DNA of 64,000 nucleotides from Ooceraea biroi (lineage: Eukaryota; Arthropoda; Insecta; Hymenoptera; Formicidae): assembly GCF_003672135.1 (NCBI RefSeq), contig NC_039506.1:22290497-22354496 (forward strand). Direction: 5' to 3'. The notes beneath the pieces are model-generated. The model was not told where the DNA came from, made no database searches, and saw only the letters and a list, made by a program, of their open reading frames with translations. Both the position numbers and the translations under genes were made by a program. This document shows positions 35,343-46,600 of this stretch, piece after piece (position 1 is the first letter of the stretch; every line of letters begins with the position of its first letter).

Positions 35343-35764
35343 GGGTAAGAGGTACAGTTATTGATAGGGATACAGTTATTGACACATTAACTCTTTTAAC
35401 TTAAATTTCTCGTCACATACACGATGGTCGTACGCAAAGTTTATATGCTCGTACAAAGTACCTTTTCGCCAACAGATTTACTGAGTTATCTTAGATTTTT
35501 GTCATTGTGTTTCGAAGCGGGCAGCAAAAACATGCACTGATCTATTCGGAGCATCGTCAGGAGTGGGTCAGTGATTGTTTTTGCTACCGCTTCGAAACGC
35601 AATGACAGAAATCTAAGATAACTCAGTAAATTTATTGGTGAAGGAGTACTTTGTACGAGCATATAAACGTTTCACACAAGAGCCATGCATGTGTCGAGAA
35701 ATTTCAATTAAAAAAATTAATGTGTCAATAACTATATCCGTGTCAATGATTGTATCTCTTACCC
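35343..35764. mobile_element. 422-bp hairpin MITE with TA target site
   Basis: The element starts GGGTAAGAGGTACAGTTATT and its right end, inverted, reads GGGTAAGAGATACAATCATT; both ends are flanked by TA (35341-35342, 35765-35766). The two arms are each roughly 190 bp and nearly meet in the middle. Shared blocks include TATTGACACATTAA, TATATGCTCGTACAAAGTA, ACTGAGTTATCTTAGATTT and GTTTCGAAGCGG. TA target sites suggest a Tc1/mariner-superfamily source. The arms differ at many positions, so the insertion is not recent. Confidence 0.8.
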
Positions 35765-35876
35765 TATATATATTACAACGGCGCCGTACAGAGTACTTGC
35801 GAGAAAAATTCACAAACGCTGCCCCCACATGGCACACATTGCAAACACCTATAATTAGATCCAAGGTGTGAATATC

Positions 35877-36153
35877 TTAAGTTGAAATACTATTTAATCG
35901 CCAGACAATTATATACATTAGATGAAATTTTTCTTTCGATCAACCTGGCTATGTTAGATGGTTAACAATATTTTTCTCTTTCTTCAAACGCGATATACTG
36001 CACGCCGACGGGATTTGTCAGTCAAATAATGCAGCAACCATTTTTCTCTTTACTACGAGAGAAAATCCTGAAGTTAGAAAAGCAGGTTGATCGAAAGAAA
36101 AATTTCATCTAATGTATATAATTGTCTGGCGATTAAATAGTATTTCAACTTAA
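35877..36153. repeat. Inverted duplication with perfect 71-bp arms
   Basis: Bases 35877-35947 (TTAAGTTGAAATACTATTTA .. CGATCAACCTG) are the exact reverse complement of 36083-36153. The 135-bp loop belongs to repeat B copy 2. Copy 1 of repeat B has only the left-hand orientation, so the right arm is an added inverted copy. Perfect identity suggests a recent fold-back event, gene conversion or an assembly artefact. Confidence 0.88.
35916..36083 (+). repeat. Repeat B, copy 2
   Basis: Partner of 35081-35249. It differs by a small number of substitutions and a one-base length change. Its first 32 bases lie in the left arm of the inverted duplication, and the homology stops at the start of the right arm (36083). 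Confidence 0.8.
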
Positions 36154-36178
36154 AAAATATTTCTCGTTTATATTTTAC

Positions 36179-36210
36179 TAGGACCAGCCAGATTTTATTT
36201 TGTTTTGATA
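36179..36210 (+). repeat. Repeat A, copy 2
   Basis: TAGGACCAGCCAGATTTTAT and the following TTTGTTTTGATA match 34971-35002 with two substitutions. This copy lies downstream of repeat B and of the inverted duplication. Confidence 0.65.
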
Positions 36211-37901
36211 CTTACATTGATATATTCCTAAACATAAGGTAGAGAATTACATGATCAAACGTTTTGAATTAAAATATAAAAATTTGTTGACTCTGCGGCC
36301 AGCCGGCGCGGATGTTCGTGATTGGCGCGAGCGCTTACGCGACAAACAAGGCACGCACTTCAAGTGCAAGTTCATCTCCGAACACCTTGCCACAACTATT
36401 TCGAAGTAAGCGACCTTTAAGACGAATTTATTACTTCTTCAATGTCTTCAATGTCAAAATGACTTGCTCTACTACATTACTACATAAAGTGTTTATATCT
36501 CGAAAAGGAAGAGTTTCCGGATCTACTTTTATATGGCCTTTTTTTATCCTTGGGAAGAATAGAATACGGTACCAAAGTTCGACCACCTATTTTAGTGTCA
36601 CTCTGGTTATTGCTGGTTATATATGGTATATTGCTGGTTCGAGTGGTTTCAATTTTCTTTTTTAATCTGTATTGAAGCGAATTGTTGTGCTGCAAATTTA
36701 TGTATTTTTCAGAAAATACTTTATATACGCCCTTATGGTCTGATAATTCGTGTACCGGATCCACGCTCGACATCAAGCGGTGTACGATGGCGACGATGTA
36801 GGAATCTACTCCCGCGGGACATATTTATCCGCGGTTTAATACACGAAAACGGGCAGGAACGCGTGCGCGAGTGCGTCCATGGGAAAGCAATGATATAACC
36901 AAATCGTTTTGTCCGTGTTGGAGGCGTGTGTGGCCGTGTTACCATGAGAGAGCGATGGAATTCGCTCACGCACGTCGACACAATCGGACAATGGAGCGAT
37001 TAACTTGCGTTGGCGGGTCCGTTGTTTATCGTACGGGTATTATTTGCCTGCCGGCAATCACACGCTTAAATTATTCGTCGCGCGAACAAGTCCGCGCAGA
37101 CTTTACATTGCTTTAATCGCTTGCCAATAATTTGACGACTACCGATTCAGCAAACTATGGTGTTCCCGCGTTTTCGCCCAACGCGATTTCATCCTTAAAC
37201 GTCCGCGTGGAGATAAACGCATCATTTTATCGAATTGCATCTCTGTAGATTGTAATAGTAATGGATTGTAGTATTGCATTAGTCATTAAGTTCGTTCTGG
37301 TTTTGTCGATAGATGTAATTGATATCATTTAAGTACACTAATTGCATTCAATTTGGCAACTTTGCTAAATATTTGAAAGGTGACATTTCACTTGACGTCT
37401 GTAACTTTCAGCTCAGCATGATTATGTTCTGTGTTAGCATTACTCGAACGATGGAAGATAAAAAAGGTGTATTTTCGCCATTTCACTATCGTACTTTTCG
37501 TCGAACGTGTCTCCAGAATTATCTTGCTTGCAAAGTTACCCGATGATAAAAATAAATAAGCAATCTACTAAATTATAACAATGATTTGTCATTAAATCTA
37601 ATAAATGTACTTACTGTAACCACTTTGACGACACGCCATAAAAACTGCTATAACTCCGTTAATTTTAATATAATCTTTTAAGGATATATTTTCAAGATCC
37701 CAAGCATTAAGAAAATGCAAAAAAATCGGTTTTTTGAAACCGTCACAGTATACTTAACAAAACGTGTGCCACAAGTCCGTCACGATAACGCGAGGCCGTA
37801 CACCTCAGACCCGGGGACTAATCTGATATGTAATACAAATTGTTAAAATATGTCGAATTGTCGACACTTTTTAAAGTTCTTAACAAATTTAGTGTCATGA
37901 T

Positions 37902-37938
37902 GGTCACCGCTGACCACACATTCATAAAATGAATGTGT
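37902..37938. repeat. Two adjacent hairpins
   Basis: GGTCA-CCGC-TGACC at 37902-37915 is followed directly by ACACATTCAT-AAA-ATGAATGTGT at 37916-37938, a perfect 10-bp stem with a 3-nt loop. No U-run typical of a terminator follows. Confidence 0.65.
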
Positions 37939-38495
37939 TAAGATACATATGAATTATTTACATTTGCAAGATAATATTTGTTTAATAATGATAGAAAAGA
38001 CAAAATAATAGATAAAGCACATTTGTAAATAATAGTAACTTGATCGATTCAAAGTTCAAGAATGATTATACGGGTACATTATGGTAAATCTAAATAATCC
38101 ACTTGGCGTGAACGAAAAGTCAACTGAAATACGCTTGGTGGCGGGGAGGAGTGATTGCGTTAATGGCAATTTTTATGTAGATTATCACCGAATCTTTATT
38201 CATGAGAAATTAATTTATTCGCCGAACGTATGAACGCGCACGGGCTTTACGATTTACAATTGCAGATTGCAGTTTCGAAGCATTGCCGGCACAAGTTCAA
38301 CGTGCAAGGTCGCCGTTGACGAATTTAATTATCGCGCGGAATTAAATTACTTTGTCAAAACAACAATTTGCCGGGACGCGCCCGCGCGCGGCCAGCAATG
38401 CACCGACCCGTCGACAGATGCAAAAATTCCTGTAACATGGACCACACACAGGTGGTCGAGGCAGCAACCAGAGTCGCTTTAGTCGACAGCACCAT

Positions 38496-38519
38496 ACGTG
38501 CGCGCGCGCGCACACACAC
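38496..38519. repeat. Alternating (CG)n(CA)n tract
   Basis: ACGTGCGCGCGCGCGCACAC and the following CACA form a strictly alternating purine-pyrimidine run, including the 16-nt palindrome GTGCGCGCGCGCGCAC. It is compatible with Z-DNA; no function is shown. Confidence 0.7.
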
Positions 38520-40614
38520 TGTTCGATTAATACAGTCTGATCCTACCGAACAAGGGCGCACGCTTTAATAATTCTTTTTACGGCCTACGCTTAAGGATTA
38601 CCTCCCGGTAGTCGGAGGGGGGCGTTTAATTATTCATGGACAGCGTGACGATCGGTAGCTTCTCATTAACTCGTGACGGCGCGCTCTTCTTTCTTCCTTC
38701 TTTTTCCCCCTCTTTCTTCTCTCTCTTTTTTTTAACGTGCCAATTTTTTACGGCGAGTTATGGCAGTCGGGCGAGCAGAAAATTGACTCGCGCTCGGCAT
38801 CAACGGCCGGCCAGCCAGCGGCAGTGAGTGATTCTCCCCGAATGCCCCTTTTCTCCGCGCGCCGAGCTTTCGGTATACAAAAGCGCGGTGCGGCTTTTGC
38901 CTTCATCAATACATCGCTCTATCAGGTTTGCGCAATTATGCCGATTATACGACGTATTCAGTCTGTTCCTTTTACGTCGGAAATCAGGAGATAATCGAAT
39001 CAGTTCGGCCGATTGACGCGTTTCGCGCCGATGTATTGTTAAAATAATCAGAAATAATTGGAGAGACGCCACACGGAATTTGAATGTATGCCCTACTTTG
39101 TTTTATTCCGGAGCACCTCGTATTCACCGTGAGCGAAAGTAGGAGTGAGAAATTTTTCTACTCCTTCCGTGGCAGATTCATTCCTAATTCAGCTTTCTTA
39201 CTTGTAATTTGCAACGCCGCCCGGTGAAACAGAAGCGGAGACGCGCGAACGAAGAGGTGTCATTTGGAAAGCTGGGGAGGAAATAAAACAGCGTGCTGCG
39301 GAGCTCGCAGGGGTGGTAGCTTAGGATGGCAAAAGGGCGAGAGAGAAGGAGAGAGAGAACGAGGGAGTTCAGTAATTCGTCGTAACGCCACGCCAATAAT
39401 AAATTTGTAAAATAAACAGCCCCGGCTGGGAGAGCGCGGCTCGTTGCAGCGCCGGCTGCATAATTGGAGTCGTTCGTTTAACTTTCGAACAGTCGACGCG
39501 CAGCTCGCGAAACTTTCCCGATGCTGTCTATGCCGATGTTCGTGAGCGAGAGGAACTCGCTGAAGAGAGACTCGCGCCGCGCTACCGGCAACGTCATCTG
39601 AGAGAGGCGGCTGATAGACAGCCGTTGAGAGTATTCCGGTATTTCCGGAAAATGCGCATAAAACCAGCCTTTTCCGCGGCGTTCCTCCTCGCGCTTGCTC
39701 GCCGGTTGTCCTCCTCGTCTTCGCCGTCGTCGTCGTTCGCGAGAAAATGCACGAAGATACACAAACGTAATCCGTCTATCAACATCGCGGCTGTCTGCAG
39801 TCGCCCGTCATCGCGACGGCATCGGGTCGCGGAAACTTTATTTCACGGCGAAACTGCGAACCGCGGCTGAGCTCGTGCCGTTTAATCGCATTCCGTTATT
39901 TCCCACGCGTCTCCCGTCGCGATTCGTCGCATTCCCGGCGAAAGTTTCACGGGCCGATCTCCAAAGCGACCATTCGAATGAAAGTACCGTCTAATTAGCG
40001 AGCCGAGTAATTATTCCTACCATATACGCATACGCACTGCGCGCGGTGCGCACTCCCGTTTTCCTCCCTCAATATCTTTTCATCGGGGCGTATCATGTTC
40101 ACCGTTGTTGCGATCGTTCTGTCGTTACGTTGAAAAAATAATGCTTGATTAATTCTGCGCGTCATGCTGCAACACTTTTTCCAAAGCGGGCAGTATTCGA
40201 CGTCCGTGTGTACTTAAAGCACCCCCGAAAGGGTATTTTATGTCTACGTGGGATGACCGGAATTACCGTCATCGTGCCAGACGGTCGCTCCAACGCGGAC
40301 GCAATTAAAGGCAGTAATTTACAAGGTCGAGGGGATGGGTGGCCGGTGGCGCGTCCGCGGGAGTGTGCTCAGAGCGTATCCATCACGGCAGCTATCCACG
40401 TGCAGAAAGGGTTTGTTAGGGGCGAGATAAGAAAACGCGTACATGGGCTTCGCGGGGTGGCCGGAGGTGGTATGCAAATGCGGGGGTCACCCGGTATATA
40501 TTCCGTCAGCCGACGTGTACGCACGCACACTACGACCGGAGAGAGGGGCGTCGTTACCCTCCGCGGAGTCTTTGTTATTGTAATGCGGCCGCGAAGATAT
40601 CGCATTCCTGGTTC

Positions 40615-40679
40615 GCTTTAGTAAAGTCACCCACGGGCATCCCGCACATGGGCACGTCTGTCTGCGACTTTACTAAAGC
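40615..40679. repeat. 14-bp perfect inverted repeat with 37-nt loop
   Basis: GCTTTAGTAAAGTC at 40615-40628 is exactly complementary to GACTTTACTAAAGC at 40666-40679. Each arm is itself nearly palindromic, and the loop contains a further pairing block (CCCACG..CATGGG). It could be a MITE core or an RNA hairpin. Confidence 0.75.
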
Positions 40680-43600
40680 TACTCACATGCGCGCACACAG
40701 TTACGCACACACGTACGCACACAGCAGCATATAGCCGCGCGCGAGCACCCCTTTGCGCGCCCCTTCACCTGCTCTCGCGTTCACCTGCATGTTAACGTAC
40801 GTATGTCGAAGTCGAAGACCGACTCCGGAGATCCTTGATGCCGGGATCGCGTCGGTACTCGAGAGTCAAATCGCTGAGACGAAGGGAGGAAGGCTAATCC
40901 GCTTGAGAGTTCGCAGGGATCGCTTGCGATTCACGTGCAACTGAAAGTACCAGGCAGAATTGGAATATCGTGGAGACGCATGCTTGACCACGAGATACGC
41001 GTCGGAGTGTAAATCGCCGTTGGAATCGAAAAACGAGTATTTGAAATATCGTGGAATCGTTTAGCATTAGAAATCGATCGGTGTTTTCTCGCGTTAAATG
41101 CGCGATTCAAGCCTCAAAGAAACGGACACCGATAAACTGCCGGATATCTCAAACGCATCGCATAATTACCAATTATTTATTACGTCGTTAATTAATTAGC
41201 GATGCATCGCGATCGATCGTACTGTTTAATTCAACGCACCGCTGCTGAATTACGCTGACGAATTACGCCGCAGATTAATTAACGCCATTCATCTCTCGTT
41301 CTGTCCGCCGTCCGTTCTCCGTCCTCGAGCGCCTCGCCGGGAGCGAGGAGCCGGCGGATTCTTATCGGGCCGGTCAATCGTCGGCGGATAAGGCCGGATA
41401 TCCGGCGCGTGTCCCTTGATACCAAGCGGGGGCTTCGCCCACGCTTTGCGCGTAGACATCGCCGGCCGGCCTCGCCTGTTTCGCTCCTCGTCGGCCGGCT
41501 TGCCGATGTCACCGAGTATATTTCTAGTCGCGTCCGACGTGCCGTTCCCTTTGTCGCGACGAGCGTGGAAGCGGAGCGTCGTTTTTCCTCTCCCGAGGGA
41601 GAAACCCCCTTGTCCCGCCGCAATGTGCTCCGTCTCTCTTTCGCACGCGGTTTCCCGTGATCCCCAGCGAGAGTTTCCGCACGACTGTAGCGAGGCGGAT
41701 GAGCGAAGCCATTTCTTTTATCTGCTTATCCTTATCCGCGACTGCTTAGAACGCTCCCCCTTCACAGTCCTCCCTCACCCTGGCTTCTTCGGCTTCTTCC
41801 TTCTCGCGGCTGGCTGGCTCTTCCTTACGTCGTTCGTCCGCTCTTTCCTGTTCCCTCCAGCCGTTCCTCCAGCCGACTTACCGTTCTCATTAACCGAGCT
41901 TCATGCACAATGCAGCCAGTCGTGGCGGTGGCGGCGGCGGCGGCACATTCCGTCGTTTCTTTGTTCCCCGTGCCTTTTCAGAGAAGACCGAGATTTCTAA
42001 CAAGTGCACCTGTACGCGCCACTACACGTTCGCCGCAAGGGCAGTGTTATTGGGCGCCTCAAACACCTCGTCCGCCTGTCTTTGGGAATATTTGCGTCAC
42101 TTACCAGTGTATCGGCTCGTGTCACTCGGATAATTTGACGTTTTGTATTTTGTCCCAGTGCAGCCACCCACCCCCTCGCGGGGGCGCCCGGTTTTCCTCG
42201 CCGCGCGTGCCTCCTCTGCCGCGTGCTTTCGCTGCATCCCCGATTAATTTTTATACGCACCGCGCGCTGTTTATTACACACCGAGAGTATTTGCTGATTT
42301 AATTAAATTCCTGTGCGCGCCTGCTGTTGTTGCTGCCGAGGAATGTGGCGCTAATTTACACGCCCTGTATACGTCGATTAGAAACGTCTACGTCTCTTAT
42401 TAAATCAGATCTCTCGAAACAAATTAATGTCGAAAGTAAATCGCAACGAGTACATTAACGCTACATGGCTGGAAGATCCAAGATGTGCGATTAAAGCGCA
42501 TTCTTTTATCGTTATATTTTATTGTTAATACTCTCACGAAGAAACAATTTTCACAATTGCGCATCGAAAAACCAATAAAGCCGGTAAACATTTAATGGCG
42601 TCGGCAATGAATCGTTATCGAACTTTGGCATTAACAAGAAGGGATCGAGAGTTAGAGTTCCAGTGTTCTCAGTATTAGCCGTAGTTAATGAAGAAGGGCA
42701 ACGGTGCAGCGACAGGAAGCACTCTGATGAATGGAACCAATTTACCGAGTTGGCGTCTAGTCTATTTTACTTCTTCCTAAGCCGTGGACCTATTGATCTC
42801 CCGCTTCCCTCTCTCTCCCTTATCGTTATCGCATTACGTTGGCGCACCAACGTTCTTAACGGTCTAGTTATCGTCGTGTGCCGAACATTTTTTAACATTC
42901 CCCAGCGCGTATATCTTCGTGACAAAATAAATTTATAACCAAGCGCGTAAGTCGCGTCACGACGTTGTCTCGTGTCTCATTTATCTCTGACATTCTCAAT
43001 TGCATTAACTCACGAATCGCATTAACAGAATCGCGGATTATAATTGAGAAGAAAAGTGAAAAACAGTTTTCACGTAACCTCTCTCTCTTCTTCTTCCTCA
43101 TATAAATTCATAAATTTTATTCTTAACCCATATCGAAAAATCATTTTTCATTAGATTGTTCCCGCCGACGAAACGCGTATGCGTTGCCGCAATCACTTTT
43201 CTCCGCGAAACGTTAGACCATTGGTTTTCAACATTTTATATCGGCAGCACCGCGATTTTATTATTTTAATATCTTGCGGCATTCTTAAATACTGTTAATA
43301 GTATATTAGACTACTATGACCAAAAAAACAGCGCGTTAGACGTTGCATACAATCAATTCCGATACGAAAGCGACCGCGATGAGATTAACCGTCGCGGGGG
43401 TGGACGACGATTTTAATCGGGGAGAAGTCGGCGGGCACATCAAGAGTGAACGCGAAGAATCGATATACCGAGCACCACGCCAGGTGATTTAGATTAATAA
43501 GGCTGCAGATAGGTGCGCGCTGATGTTCCCTTAGCACTCTCTCGGGATGATGAGCTCCCGGGGGTCCTGGGTAGAGGAAGACCAGAGGAGCAGACCACGG

Positions 43601-46600
43601 GAACGAAGAGGTGGGGGAGAGGGGGAGGGGAGCAAAAGGAACACCTAGTGGAACCAGTCGCACGGAGATTTACCTCGGCCGCGGAATAATCCTCGAAACC
43701 CAATTATATTTTACTGCGACTCGACTCCGACTTCCATCCCGGCTCTCTCAACCGCAGAGGAACGAAGACGAACGAGCGCCGTTTAGGCGATGAAATACGG
43801 ATTAGCCGTTATAACTGGAAATTGCCACCCTCTACTTTCTCTTTCTCTCTTTCTCCCTCCCCCTCTGCCTCTCTCTCTCGTCTTTCTCTCTGTCGTACTT
43901 TTCCTCATCCTCACTCGTCCAGCTCCCTGCGCCGCTCTGAAAATCCCCTTCGCGAGAATCAGGAAAGCATCGTCGGCAGCAAATCCTTGAAACATTAGTA
44001 CTGGCGTGAAATAATTGTTCGTACTCACAATTTATGCCATAATTACGTCGGATAGTTAAACGGAATATAAAGTTCACGGTACGGATGATGTGTCGAGCAT
44101 CCGAATTGGCGCACAATCGGGACGTTAGCATGCATGTCCCGTCAGTGGTGACGTCAATTTTCCTTTTTTTCTTCCCTTCCAACCGGGACAGAGTTTTCTT
44201 GGCTCGGGAATGCGAGAGATCTTGTAGGATGCTGTTCCCTCCGCCAGCTTTTTCGTGTTATACATTATTCGTGCTGCGCGAGTGATAATATCGTCGCGAA
44301 TTTATCGCGTAATGTATCGCGCTCGCGCTGTTTACGATGCGCGTAATAGTGATTCACGGCGAGCTTGGTAGAATCGCATGTCGAAGGATTTTTAAATATA
44401 TCACGTAAATCCAAGTTATATGATTGTCGTGAAAAAACAACTGAATCTCGAACGGGCGTACGCGTAATATTCGCCTTCCTGACTCGCGCGCATTTCAGAC
44501 CTCATAGCGAGAATATTCATGGCTTTTACAGATATCTTTTGTGCATTCTGAGGAATTTTCGCGAGAATAGAAAAATATTAGCTCAGAATCGCGAAGTGGG
44601 TCAGAGATTCCTTAGGCAGTGTCTTCGCGGCATACCAGTCTCCATTCTACGATCGCCTCATCCCTGGGCTCTGTTATTAAAAAATTCCCTTCCACCTTCC
44701 TATGGCTCAATAACATGGAAATTATTTGTTCTTTTATTGAAACCCTGCGTCTTCTCACACACAATATCGAAGACACAATTCCACCGCGAACCACGCGAAA
44801 GGCGGTCGGCTGCACGTATGCGCGAGTTTATCTTTCAGCCCGAGGAATTCATCTCTCTATTCTTCGGAAAAATATGCTAATAAAACGATCTCGCGACTCT
44901 ACTGCCGAAAAAAATCGATGGCGCGATAAATAAGAAACGGAAGCCAATAACGAACACGTCACTTAATCGTCACATGTCCCTTTTATTACGTCATTTATTA
45001 TATCAGATTTCGTTACGCTGTACATGAAATTTTCATTATGTCTCGAAACGATGAAAAACGAACACGAATCGTAGAGATCACCGTATTGGAAGGAGAAAAG
45101 GCAAGTAATCAGCTGAACGGCCCTTGAGCCGTGCAATTACCTCGTTATCCTTTTGTTATCAGAACGACGCAAGTTGGCCAAGCAGACGTGGAATGGCCAC
45201 TATGTCTTCTCTATATCTGCACTAACGAGTAAGTAGCTGCCGCGGCGACGTTATCAAATTCAGACGTAATTACAATCCTTTTCAATCTGACGAGAGAACA
45301 CCACGACGTGATAGGCTCCTTTAAATTATATGACAAAATGGTCAAGAATTTTCCCAGACTTACGTCTTGCACGTCCGCCTACGAATCCGCACACGAAGGA
45401 AACACTCTCGTTTCCAAGAAAGGTGCTCGGATGTTGCTCTCAGGTTTTCTTCTTTATGTGTAAATTATTTGTATCGACTGAAAAGATATTTATAATTACT
45501 TTGCTAGTCTGTAAAATTCAATCAAGAGATGTGTTCTGGTGATAAAGCAGATAATGGTATAAATAAATAAAACTGGCAATATAAATTTGTCGAGCATGAT
45601 TGATAATCTTTTAAAATGTGGAAAAGCTAGAAATAATGACTCACTTAAAAGTGTTTCCGATTAAAAAGACATACATGTTCTTTTTATTTATTAATTGGTA
45701 CAGTCCATAATTCATTTACATCCTTGAATTTGGCAGGGAAGATTCATTCTAAATTCTGCGATGACAAAAATCTTTCTTTTTTCGCATTTTCTCTTGGACC
45801 TTCCATGCAGCCAGAAGTATACGTTATTAAACGGGGTAAATAAATTCTTTTCGCGCGACTATTATGATTTTCATACATTTAAATGCATTATTAAAGATGA
45901 TTTATGATTTACGCTGATTTATTTCAAGTTAGATCAGCTGTGTGGCGGCGGAAACTTCTTATCGGTCGTTAGAGGCAAAGTAAGGGTATTGATTCTCTTG
46001 ATACAAGAGATGAAATCCTTGAGAATATTCCGGAGTGGACGAGAAATTCCTAAAGGAAAGTCCGTTAAAAAGTTATACCGCCGTTGCTCGCGGCGGGCAA
46101 CGCGGTATTACAACGGGGGTTGCCGTATTGATCCTGAAGGGGCGCCGCGCGCAACGTTCAGTTCTCGGGCATCTCCGACGATCTTCGTGGAATAACCTCA
46201 CCCTCGCCCTTAATGTCTGTATCCTCTGCCACCTTGTCGTGGTGGTTTCCTAACCCGGGGCAACTTGAATTGCATATCCGCCTTTCGATATCTGCATTGA
46301 AGTGTAATAGCGATCAATAGAGTTATCCAATCGCAAGCCCGAAGTAATGATTACGTTCGTGCGGCGTGCTCGTTTGCCATTTATTTTCAATTCGAACTCG
46401 AGAGTCCCGTGATAAATCTGAAATTTCCAGCAAAAAGCTCGCGGAAAGCTTGGTTAGACAACGTATAACAAAAAAAATGGAAAAGGATAAAGAAAAGAAA
46501 ACGAGGGAAATGGCGTCCAATCGGATCCCCGCTTGGCAGGAACGGGATCTAAATCGGTCAAAGGACCTGCGGATAAAAGGGCCGATGATAGTTCTGCAAC

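Larger units (their letters stand above)
36211..40614. other. About 4.4 kb without a supported gene
   Basis: 36211-36780 and 37200-38240 are AT-rich; 38240-40600 is CpG-rich. The hairpins at 37902-37938 and the GC/AC tract at 38496-38519 are listed separately. The stretch 37600-37850 (CTATAACTCCGTTAATTTTA, AAAATCGGTTTTTTGAAACC) has the look of transposon end sequence but could not be assigned. Confidence 0.4.
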
